A stretch of 64,000 nt of DNA from Anticarsia gemmatalis (taxonomy: Eukaryota; Arthropoda; Insecta; Lepidoptera; Erebidae): NCBI RefSeq assembly GCF_050436995.1, contig NC_134764.1:3906001-3970000 (forward strand). The letters are read 5' to 3'. The position numbers were made by a program, and so were the translations under genes. How positions within the stretch are numbered: position 1 is the first letter of the stretch; each line of letters starts with the position of its first letter. Below, piece by piece: positions 1-11,200 of this stretch. The notes under the pieces are model-generated. The model searched no databases. It was not told where the DNA came from and saw nothing but the letters and a program-made list of their open reading frames with translations.

Positions 1-1138
1 CTGATGACTGACTACACAAGCCATGCCGTCGTCTTCACCTGCCAGAAGCTCGCCTTCGCTCACCGTCGCTCTGCCACCATCCTCTCCAGGACTAAGGAGC
101 TGGACAGGATGTACCTTGACAAGGTGAGCATAATTATTACACTAGCCGTTCCTCAAGAAAAAGATCTACTTTTATGAGTATTCATGTATGTAGTGTAGAG
201 TAGAACTGTAGAGCATGACGTAATAATTTACATTACGTGATCGCAGTTTTATAGTTACAAATGTTAATAGTACTTTAATGTACTTTATTCTTGATAACCA
301 AATAATTTTCAATCACTTGCAAAGGTTTTTGTATGAAAGTTTTAATTAAGTTAATACTTGAACACGAATTCTATGATTAAAACGACATAACAATACGTAC
401 TGTCGCACTGAATGATTTGAAAACGGGGAAAGAGCCGTTTGGTATAGCTCGAAATAGCGTTTAGAGGAGTTTTATTAAATAATTTTTAGGACCTAGTACC
501 TGAAGCAAATTTCCTAAAACTTTTGTGTTTCTAGATGCGCAACAAGCTGTCGTCTTTCGGCGTCGATCCATTCGACCTGTCCATCATCTCTCAGAACAAC
601 TGTCCCCAACACATCAACGGTACCACTCAGGGCGTGAACATCAACATTCATCCCGAGACCTTCTCATCACACAACATCGGAGAGGCAGTGAGGAAAACTG
701 GAGGCGCTATTGGTTAGTATCAATTTGGTTGATTTATTGTACAATATACAATATACGTTGCCTACAGGAGGAATTCTCATAAGTATTTTAAGGTTTAACT
801 AAGAGACAGGAACCTAGACATATTAAGACATACATCAACATTTAGTATAGTTTCATTTATTCATTCAAGAAACTCTATAGAACGTTGATAAATTTTATCT
901 CCGTAGATAATGAATCATATTCCCAATATCCACATTTGAAAGACCGGACTGACCAACATTTACTTACGTGCAAATTAAACTTAACAAATTCTTAATCGTT
1001 TCAGCTGATGGTGTGGAGTACGTAGTAGAGGCTGGCAAGAACGTGTACCACAAGGTAGCGAGCAGCAAGGAGGACCTGACCGAGGCTCCCGGCAACAGAG
1101 TCCACTCACTGAAGGACGACGCCGAGTGGCTGCCTTGA
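1..1138 (+). CDS. Apolipoprotein D-like lipocalin, 3' end only (last three exons)
   Basis: Exons 1-123, 535-712 and 1005-1138 splice in frame (phase 0, then phase 1) to give the last 144 residues of a protein whose start lies outside the window. The first part, with YTSHAVVFTCQK, then HRRSATILSRTKEL and a final FGVDPFDLSIISQNNC, matches the C-terminal end of insect apolipoprotein D/Karl-type lipocalins: last beta strand, alpha helix and the closing cysteine. Lipocalins are secreted carriers of small hydrophobic ligands. After the usual terminal cysteine this protein has a further tail of about 80 residues ending EWLP, which is longer than typical ApoD proteins and which I do not recognise. 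An AATAAA signal lies near 1212. The family call rests on recognition of the C-terminal block only; the ligand pocket and GxW motif are upstream of the window. Confidence 0.72.
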
Positions 1139-1768
1139 ACAATTCACTCTTGTGAACAATAACCTTCTGTCTTAATGTACATATTGCTCTGAAACTAACC
1201 TATGAGCAACAAATAAATTATGACTGAATTTAGTAGATATTAGAAATAGAAATATTGAAGGTTGGTTTAACCTCTCATGGATAAGTATCAGTAAGCTTAT
1301 TAATGGGTAGAAAATTGGCAGATTGTTTTTTTATCTATCAATTACGCTATCAGGCACTTATCCGTGAGACGTGACACTAACTCTAAGTTACCAAAATAAA
1401 GCATTTTAGCATTAATATTAAAATTAACGCTGCGATGAAGAGATTTTACAAAGAAATGCATTTAAGAAATATTTTAGAAGATAACTGTAGGGAAAATATG
1501 ATCAAAGCTCTCTATGGCTTCGGCCTTAAGAGGAAATAAATTCTTAGCAAAATATATTTGTCTGTTGGCAGATTAGTTTGTTATTTTAAAAAAAACTTGC
1601 CAATGATTTACTGTAATACCAGTTAAACGAATATCTGGAATAAATAAAGTTAATAGTAATATTTGGAGTTTTTATTTAAATAAAATAAAAATATATGAAG
1701 CCCATTAATGCCCCACTGCTGGGCAAGGCCCTGGGCTAGGTCTTTGCTGTTCCGGAATGAGGGAGGAG
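1139..1768. other. 3' flank of the lipocalin gene; no gene seen
   Basis: AT-rich sequence with the poly(A) signal of the preceding gene near 1212. From about 1695 it becomes the left half of an interspersed repeat that is interrupted at 1771. Confidence 0.5.
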
Positions 1769-2400
1769 TAAGGGTCTCAGCACACATATGGGATCGGAAA
1801 GGGATCGTAACCGTAACGCCTTTCGCCTCGCTGTCAACCAGGCGTCAACCTACCGTATGCACGTAACGAAAGCGTATCAGCAGCGCCTGTACGTCAACTC
1901 GGCTACGGCTAGGCGACACCGCGCTTACGCCTCGCTTATGGATATTTTCTCACTTCTTCAATAAGTTTCTCCCTTTGCATCGTTATTTTGTGTTTGAATC
2001 GAACTTAAAATTTTAAATAAAACATACGCGCAACACGAATGAAATACTCCTTGCGAATGGCGGCGTCTTTAGCAGGCAAGTCGCGGGAGGGGAAAGGGTG
2101 GACGAATAGATGTGAGCTCGGGTACGGAGAGACGTAAGCGCGGGGACGGAGAAACGTAAGCGCGGGAACGATGAGCCGTAAGCGCGGGAATTCAAGTTCG
2201 GAGCCTGTTCCGAGGCGAGGCGATTACGTTATTATTCCGATTAGTGTGCGTTGCAGTAGGGAGTTTAATACAAACCATTCTGAACGGCTCGAGGCGATAC
2301 GGTGACGATCCCTTTCCGATCCCATATGTGTGCTGAGACCCTTAGGCTTTGAGTCCACCACGCAGGCCAAGTGCGGTTTGGGTTATGGATGCGGGTAGAG
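1695..2400. repeat. Interspersed repeat split by a DNA transposon
   Basis: The left half (about 1695-1771, with CCCACTGCTGGGCAAGGCC) and the right half (2342 to about 2390, with GAGTCCACCACGCAGGCCAA) together match one uninterrupted copy at 3948-4036. This is a widespread short lepidopteran repeat type, probably the 3' end of a retroelement (inference). The split is caused by the element at 1772-2341. A short further fragment lies near 62985-63012. Confidence 0.6.
1772..2341. mobile_element. PIF/Harbinger-like non-autonomous transposon
   Basis: A 570-bp element starts GGGTCTCAGCACACATATGG and ends with its inverse complement. The terminal inverted repeats extend about 40 bp with one mismatch, including GGATCGGAAAGGGATCGT. 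It is flanked by TAA (1769-1771) and TTA (2342-2344). The uninterrupted repeat at 3948-4036 has a single TAA (4003-4005) at the matching point, so this is a 3-bp target duplication with one later base change. The interior has three 22-bp tandem units starting CGTAAGCGCGGG at 2133, 2155 and 2177. No transposase remains. Confidence 0.72.
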
Positions 2401-2535
2401 CTTTTATTTGTCACTGAAAATATTAACATAACAAAAGAGATATCGAGGAAATCAACAATAAAGAAACCTCGAATAAAAAACACAACCAAAATCTTAATTA
2501 AAGACGAAGAAAAATTATGGTTTAACAATGTCCGT

Positions 2536-5500
2536 TTACTCTTTCAGCATCTCGAAGGTGGTGAATGATTTGGCTTCAATTGATAACGCGGCTTCTTTTC
2601 CTCCTAAACGGATTTTCACCGTGTCACTTGCACCGCTGAAAAATATAAACATCTTTTAATACCAAATCTCAAAAAGGAAGACTATGCAATCTATTGGATT
2701 TGTAGCTAAAAGTTATACTAACGAATTGTATATCACTACGACGATCGTGTTTTCAGGAGTTAGGAAAGCCAGAGTTTGTATGTTAGTATTTGTAGTTTCA
2801 TTCATTTTGATTCTTTTTGAGTTCCTAGGTACGAATTTAGAGAAATGCCCCATGGCGTAGAACATGGGCTGTTTGTAAAACTCCCCAGCCTCAGCGTTGA
2901 TGATGACCGGCGCATCCACGCTAGACTTCAGCCAGTTGGGACCTCCTTCGGTGTTTAGCGCCATATTCCAGTCTATCCATCCGATCACGTTGTTTTTCAG
3001 GTTCTAGAATGTGATAACAGCTGGATAATAGCGATAGAAGCTACATCTATCTATGTATATTAAAGAAAAATTGCTAAGAAATTGTATTTCAAATAAAATA
3101 TTTAGAATATAGTTTGGTAAATTACCTGAATAATATCATTAAAGTACAGTTCAGCTCTCGGCCATGATCCTAAGTCGACTGATATTGTGTCTGTTACCTG
3201 CGCACCTAGAATATCAGAACAGGCGTAATATAATTATACAATATTCTGTTGTAAGGGTATAAAGAGCCTGATATACAATGTACAACTACTGTAAAGGTCT
3301 TTATAGAATCTCATATTAAAATTAAGCAGCACAATAAGTAGGTATAGTGGTTCCATTGCAAGGCGTCCGAACCTTGGAATTACGAAATAATCACACAAAA
3401 AAACCACGAACTTCACATTGTTTGCAATATCTTCACAAAAAAATAGAAAACGGGTAGGTAAGTATTTACTGAGTTACGAATAAAGAGAGTCGTCCCTTAA
3501 GTTTTCAAGTTTCCTCTTATATTAACCATTGGCTATTTATAGTTTCAGTGTCTGTCTAGTCTATTAAGGAAATTTCAGTACCAAGGCAAGTCTTAAGACT
3601 TTCAGCTTGGTTAAACATAATATTTGTTTAATTCCGTTGGAATTGGGTGTAGCTTAAATTTCGTAGTACAACTTTTTTGCCGAGTCACTTTTGACCATAT
3701 TTTCCAGTTTCCTTACCTGCACAAGCTTCAGTAGATATGACAAACTTGTCTGGATATTCCACCATAGATTGTGTAAGTAACGAAAGCGGAACATATTGGT
3801 TCATGTAGAAGTGTACCGCCACTCCATCCAGGTATGGCAACGTGTCAGGATACCTCGACACAAGCTGCAATGAAACAAGTTGACAATAAAAGAGCTCAAT
3901 ATGCTCTTGCATGTAAGGTAATGGTTTTTAATGCGTCCATAAATTTAGCCCCTTAATGTCCCTTCTGCTTGGCAAGAGTGTCCTCCCGGGATGAGGCAGA
4001 GGTAAGGCCTCGAGTCCACCACGCTGGCCAACTGCGGGTCGAGTCGTCTGTATTTTTAAAGTACCTTTTTATTGCGTAGTCTGATTTTGATGTTTTTTTT
4101 ATTGTTTGGGTATTGGCGGTCTATATGTGGTAAAACTTATCTAATTTAAACATTTTTTGAGATATTTTAAAAAATGCAAAAAAACTGTTCGTTTGAAGTC
4201 GGATTTTGTATGTCAGAGTAATCGTGTTGGAGAGAGTAAAGGAATGTATTGGTTAAGCTTCCGTTCTCCTCAACCATAACCTACGTATGAATTATAAATT
4301 TCCTCACCGAGTTCCAATAGAGAGGAACAGTGTAACTTTGATCGTCGCCAGCTATTATTTTCACATCTTTGAAGGTAGAGTTACGGAGAGTTGGACCTAA
4401 ATTATTTGCGATCCATTCACCCTGATTAAACAAAAAAAAATATAAACATTAATTACAGTAAATTATGGACGATTCAAACAAAAGATATCATAAGAAATAT
4501 GAGTAGTTCCAGGTACCATGTAATCAATCGTCCATCCAAGATTGTTGATGTTGATGTAGTCCAGTGTGGCGTCGAGGGGCTCATTTGTGGTCGTTATACC
4601 CCATACCGGGACGCCTGCCGCTGCGTAGTGTTCTATAAACCTAGAATAATAACATTAAATAAGTTAGATCTATAAGTAACATTCTTAAATTCTATCTAGG
4701 AATAATAAATAATATCGCATAAACCTTATTGAGCAAAGTCACGATCGGTTTGATTCAGAAGGATATAATTCAAATGAAATGATAGGTAATGTAGGTATTC
4801 GTTGGAGAAAACAATCGAAAACCATTCAATTAGAGCAAAATTTATGCGTGCGTCACTAATTACCAAAAAAAAACAGGTGAAAAACTGTAGACTTAGTATA
4901 ATTTAACATTATATACTGACAAGTGTTTTATATGCTTGTAAATGACAAACACACGGATATCAAGGCCATTTATACGGTACTGAAAAACGATACCGACGGG
5001 CAATGAATTATTGGTCTTTTCTTATCAATATTAGAATATCTCCTAATAGTAGGCCGGAGTTTGGTATCCTACCCGGTAAATGGCGATAGGCTCGCCCCCT
5101 ATTAAATGAGATTAACCCTGGAAATTGCAAAACGTTGGTGTATTTTATACACCTCTCTGCTTACACCGTCGGGTATAATAAGCGTAATATTAAATATGTA
5201 TGCAAAATGACAAAAGATGAAGTACTTGTAATGGTAGTCGGCGTAGGCTTGTAGATATTCCTTCTTGAGGCGGCTGTACCCGGTGAAGTTGTTGTTGGTC
5301 TTCATCCACGGCGGCGGGGACCAGGTCGACCCAATCACGTCAATACGTGCACTTGAAACCTTCTGACACGCCTGAATCATGGGGATCTAGAAAATAATAC
5401 GAAGCGGGAACATAAGTTTTCAATATTTTTCGTCTTACAGACCTAACAGAAATTATAAAGATATTGCGCGATATGTAAGAAATACAGCCTGTAACAAGAA

Positions 5501-7100
5501 CCAGGCTTACCAGTTTCTTCATTGATAGTGAGTTTTTTTTAAAAGGAAATATCTATAGTGTCAGTTTAACCAACCTGTAAATGCTGCACCCGCTTTGTGC
5601 TCTCAGATCATATAGGAGATCAACTAAGCAGCAAATACATAAGTTAGATTATAAAGAGTGTATTGTACCTTATAATCATAATCTTCAGGAGCCAAGGTGA
5701 AGTTACTTAATGTGATATCATTTTCAGGTAGTTCATTGTACGCGTAAGGGCGTGTGGAGAAATCCGCGCCACCGATGGGCACGCGCAGCAAGTTGTATTG
5801 AATGCCTGAGTCGCCGCAGTAAGAGCTGCAAAAGATAGTTCACGTTACGGTCTCTAGTAATTTATTGATACGAGAATGGAGCATAGTGTGAAAACAATGC
5901 AAATACGATGCTTCAAAAACAAATGAACACTAAGCAAGTTAAATGATTACAGGCTACGTGTCGCTGTTTACGTTTAAAACACCAGTAATAGGGACATTTT
6001 GTATCTACGAAGATGTCAAGCAATTAAGATAATATGTCCCACTATTGCAACAAAAGTAATAGTAGATAAATAGTAATAGGACTAACAAAGGCCTTTAAAT
6101 AAATAAAGAAAAAATAGTCCTAATAAAACAAAGCATTACTCAATCAAATGCTGCATAAGTGTGGCATCCGTCAAGTTCTTCCAAGTGATGCTGGCAGCGT
6201 CGGTGACGGCGCCGCCGAAACCTTCGATCGTTTGATATGTGGTCGACGGATCTATCTCTAGACTATTATTCGACACTGATCCTGAAAGCAAGTCATAGTT
6301 AGTTGATAAAATGTTGAACTACTGTTTCTGAGATATTGGTCCAATTTTTTTCTGACGAATTTAGGAATCAGGGTTACAGAATGTCTGAGTTGTAACAGGC
6401 GTCGGCTAACTATCAATTAAATCCTTTTAGTATTAAGTAATAACCGCGTCTTAATTTTGTATTACTTATATGAATTTAATGTACGCCACATTCAATTTAT
6501 TAATTAGAATATTTACCATCTGCAGCACTTTGAAGTTCCCCAGAAGATTTTTTAAATCGAAGTCCAGCCTGAAAAGTAAGGGTATTTTGAGTTCGGTAAA
6601 CGTTTGTTAGCACTGTATAAGTCTCATCAAATACAAAAAAAATGTGACTATACCTCAGATGATACATAAGTATAGTACGAGGCGGTAGTAGGCGTCTCTC
6701 TTATGACGGTATCACAGTAGTCAGTAGTACAAACGCATAGTACTGATCGGTTTGCCACTGCCCTGGCCGCACATGGCTTGTCTGAAAAACACACTCTTAA
6801 ACAATCAAAGACAAAAAACAGTTAAGTCAAAGACCAAGGACAGTTTTTTTGGAGAATAACCTAGGGCCTGTTAGGTTGAAAGATGTAGGTAAGTATGCAG
6901 GAAGAATTTAAGTACAAAACGCTACTTCTGTGGTTATAATTTTACCATCAACTTATAAATACAGCCTAAATTCCGGATCGTCGAAGGGTTTAAAAAATAC
7001 CGTTCTTTAAATAATAAAACATGAAAATTTTCTTACCAGCATACTCTGCTGCTATCTGCCAGACCAAAGATGCTATTACCGCTATATGGTAGGACATCAT
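2536..7100 (-). CDS. Lysosomal glucosylceramidase (GH30), paralogue A
   Basis: Twelve exons: 7037-7100, 6654-6781, 6517-6568, 6140-6281, 5669-5825, 5226-5386, 4517-4640, 4308-4421, 3717-3864, 3126-3205, 2723-3003 and 2536-2635. They join in frame to 516 aa. Glucocerebrosidases hydrolyse glucosylceramide to glucose and ceramide in the lysosome. The start MMSYHIAVIASLVW is a signal peptide ending before DKPC. Cysteines of the N-terminal domain follow (SVLCVCTTDYCD), then EGFGGAVTDAA, RVPIGGADFS and the acid/base glutamate E255 in TTTNEP. The nucleophile E360 is in ISTEAC. The 105-residue spacing between the two glutamates equals that in human GBA (E235 and E340). GWIDWNMALN and KQPMFYAMGHFSKF complete the family signature. 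All key residues are present, so it is probably active. Paralogue B lies 8.8 kb away on the other strand. Confidence 0.95.
3948..4036. repeat. Interspersed repeat copy inside a glucosylceramidase intron
   Basis: This is the same repeat family as 1695-1771 plus 2342-2390: GGCAAGAGTGTCCTCCCGGG followed by GAGTCCACCACGCTGGCCAA. It lies in the intron between exons 3717-3864 and 4308-4421. It is uninterrupted and so shows the empty target site for the element at 1772-2341. Confidence 0.6.
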
Positions 7101-8236
7101 TGTGCACCAATACACAACAAATCTTGGCAAGGCAAGGCAAGCACCTGCTACTCGCGACGGAGTGGAAAAATGATCACAACACCGTATATATATTGAACAT
7201 CCAAATTCAACAAAGAATTGTCATTGTATGTATGTACATCATGTTTGAAAAAAATATATAATAATTCTCCCTTTATTTCATAAGTAGTAATGAACGAAAT
7301 ACACCTTCGCTGTATCTGACAATGCAAATACTTAATTAGGTAGATAGAGATCGAGATATTTTTTTAGTATATTACACCTGTTAACACTTAATTTAAATAA
7401 TGTTTATCGATTATGTTAATCATCCTAAAAATTTAAAAACAATTTTCTTCTAACTTGCCATATTGCGTGTATGTTATGCAAATACTTTATGATTAAAGGC
7501 CGTAAAGCGACTTACCAGAAAAAAATCAGAAATCTGTAAAGTTACGCGGGAATCGTAAAAAGATAAGCAATTAGTTGCAAGAGAAATCAGTTTTTTCATA
7601 AAGTTTGTGATTTCATCGCAACGTATCTAAGACTTATACAACATATCAATACGCAGAATCTGATCTGAAAATGAACACATGAATTTCTGATCTTCTCCAA
7701 AAATGCATAAAAGTGGCCATGGTATTACACACGAACGAACAAAAAGAGAAATTGAATCCATAATTTTGTTGGTTTACCTTTGTTAAACTATGTATTTACA
7801 TCTCATACATGAGTTATGAGGTAAAGCTGTGTCAATATCTTAATCCTGCGTTGACATCGAAATGTTTACATCACGACATTTTCGTTTACAGAGCACTTTC
7901 CCGAAGTTGAGATCCGTCGGTTTTCCAAAAAATGATGTTCTACAAAAAACAAGTGTAGATTTTCAGTCTCGTTCTCAACAATAAATAATTCGTATGGTGA
8001 GACCACTCTTGTAACCTTGTAGTTAGTGATTGTTCTCTTTAAAAGGGTAAGTAAAAATCAGAATATTGTAATTTTTTTTATTATTCGTTCACAATTTCAG
8101 TAAAAAAATACGTACAAAATATTTAACTTATCATAATATAAATTAGGTTTATTTACATTTATTTAGACCTACAAAATAAAGCATACATTAAGTCGTACCA
8201 TTGCTTGTAACTTTTATAATTTTAAAAGTGTTCTTA
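7101..8236. other. Intergenic; 5' flank of glucosylceramidase A and 3' flank of the 1429-aa gene
   Basis: AT-rich, no convincing coding potential. TTTATT (AATAAA on the minus strand) near 8150-8160 is a likely poly(A) signal for the minus-strand gene ending at 8237. Confidence 0.4.
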
Positions 8237-11200
8237 CTATTCATGAGTACAAACCATCTTACATTTATAGGGAACATTTTCTTTTAGCGCTTGCTCATGA
8301 ACAATTACCGAAGTTTCTGAAGGCGCACGCGCCATATCAAGTTTTAAATTATTATTAGACATATTGTCTGTCAATTCCTTAGCAATCGACTGACTCCTTC
8401 CGACAGACTGTGTATTAGCCAATTTTAAAGGCTGGATATGCCCATTGTTTAATTTAGTTTCTACTGCCTCTCTAAATTTTGTTAAAAGTGGACTTTCATG
8501 AAGAATAGGCCGCGTTTGTAAAGATTTTGTGCCAAAATCTATGATCATTCTAGTATTTGATTTTTCATTGATTGGCGATGAATACCTCAGTCTATTCTCG
8601 CGGTTGGGACTTGATGCTGAAATTTTTAAATGTCTTGCTTCACTAGGAGATTCATTCTGCCGTTCATATAATTTTCCGGGCCTAGATTTTCCAAGATCTT
8701 CTTTATTTCTTGTCGAACGTGGCGTAGAGTCTTTGAATTTATCTCCAGATTGTATTACGGGTCGAGGCGATGTAGCAAACGAAACTTTTATTGTACTCTC
8801 TTTCTTTTGATTCAGTTTTTTCCCTAAAATTAAATTAGAGTTTTGTAAAGCGGTCGGATTTCCTAAGCTTCGAGAACTTTCTATCTGTTGCGAGGGTCCT
8901 GTATTACTAGTAATTGGTTTTATAATAGGTGCAGTTCGCAGATTTAACGGGGATGAATTAACTGACGTGGTTTTTAATTCAGGCACTTTAACAGTTTTTG
9001 GAACTGGCACGCTTGCAGCCGCTGGCATTCTAAGCTTCCTTTGTTGTTCTTTATTTGAACGTGAGTTCATATTTACTCGCTTTTGTGACGGAGGCTTCCG
9101 GGGAGCCATTGTTATTCTATCGTTATTTCTCCCATGGTGTCTCGAAATATTTTCTAAAATATAAGACGGATTTTTAATAGGATTTCGGAATATATCAATA
9201 TTGTCTACCACTTCTCTAAATCTAGATTCTATCGCTTTGCGTGTGTTCAACAATCTTGAATGAAAGTCGTTTGTTGCCTGAAGTGGTGAATCCATTAATG
9301 GTTTCCTGGTTTCCTTTAATCTGGGTCTGGGGATATCTGATGACACTCTACTGTGAGCCTTCTGATTCTTACGAATGTTTGTTTTGTCTGATTTCCAGAT
9401 ATTGCTTTTTCCTTCAATGGTTTTACCGAGGTTACTACCTTTATCTTGAAGAGTAGGTCGCAATTTTATCGGATTTAAACTTAAATTTTTTGGTGAAGAC
9501 AACTTGGTTCTGTATGAGGGTAGTCCAAGCGTAGGTAGAGCGGGTTGTTTAGACGATCGAGATTTTAAATCCATAAAGTCAAGATTCACATCTTTTAGTA
9601 TCTTTGAAGGTGGGAGTCTTGATAGAAAACTAGATGTACTCGCATCTGTTGCCATCACAGGTTTAAATAGATCTAATGTCTGTGATCCTGGCTTTGTTTC
9701 CGATGGCGTAATATCTTCAGTATCTCTATTGCTCTTATCAAACATAGTCGTGAGTTTTACTTTGATATCGTCGAGTGAAGGTAAAGGCTCAAGACGAGGG
9801 AGTTTCAAAACGTCGCTCAGACCTGAAAGTGGCTTTGTTAAAGGATTTAAGTGATTTGGTGATGGTTCCAAAATAGGCTGTGATCCAAGAGTTACACTAG
9901 GCTCGGCAATTTGGTTTACAACACCACTAGCTTCGAAATTTGAGTCTGTTTCCGATACAGTTTTTTGTAACCCAAAGTCAGATTTACACGCTTGCTCTTC
10001 AACATTTTTCAACTGAACATTGTCTAGATTGGCGTTTTTCTCTACACACCCAATCTTTTCTTCTGCGGGTTGATCGGAAACCAGAAAATCGGCATAGTTT
10101 CTGTTGTTTTCGGATATGCTCTCAGCAGCAGATTTATCGCACTCTAATATTTTTGACTCACGTTCCCGTTCCACTTCTTGTTGCAGCATGGAATCTGACA
10201 TATTTTGCAAATCTTGTAAACTTATTTCACTAGCATCCTTTGCGTTATCGTTAGTTAGATCCGGTTTTGCAGTTGTTATGACATCTTCCAAATTATTTTC
10301 AATAAAGTCTGGTTTTAATGTTGTGACAAATTCTTCCAAATTATCACTAGATAACTGCGTTGATATATGTTCAGAAGCTTCGTTCTGACAATCTGAATCT
10401 TCGCTTACACTTTTAGCTTCAGAGTCATGTTTGCTTTCAACATCATTACTTGCGGTTTCACTATTAAATATGTTAAGATTTTTGACATTGGTCTTAAAAT
10501 TCTTTAAGTCTTCTATTTTCTTCGCAATATGTTCTTTGATCGTTGTCAAAGTTTTATCCACAGGTAAAGCATCAAACAGTTTGGGTCTTTTATCGATATC
10601 TTGAGAACTGTCAATAATCTGGTTTTCTTGATCTCCAATTTTACTTGGACCCACATCACCCACATTTCCGGCTTCTACATTTTCATCTTCATTTTGTCTA
10701 AATACTTCTTCTTGAACGCCATTACTGTTGTTACTTGAATCTGTCACTAAATGATCTTTATTCTCGTCATTTACACAGTCGGTATCTTCTGAACTTTGTC
10801 CATTAGCTTGTTTGTTGAGTGATATATCTTCCGTTTCATTCACGTCCGTAACCGATTCTTTAGGTTTTGTATCAAACACGAATTCTGATGCTCCTTCGTC
10901 ACAGTCATCATTGGTGGATGTCTCAGGATTATCATCAGCAGAGAGAATACTCGTATCAGCTTCCTTAAAATTCGTGTCGTTATTCTCCGAAGCGCCCTCT
11001 TCGCAATCGTCTTCAGTAACTTGTCCCTGCATCGAGTTCAAATCGTTTTCTTTTTCGTTGAAATCAACCTCTGGATCTGACCCGCTTTCTTCACAGTTCT
11101 CGTCAAAGCTTGCAGTATCCTTAGGGTTCACCTGTATATTTATGAGACTAGGACTACCTTCTGGGTCATTCATGTCACTTTCAATAATATTAAAAGTTTC

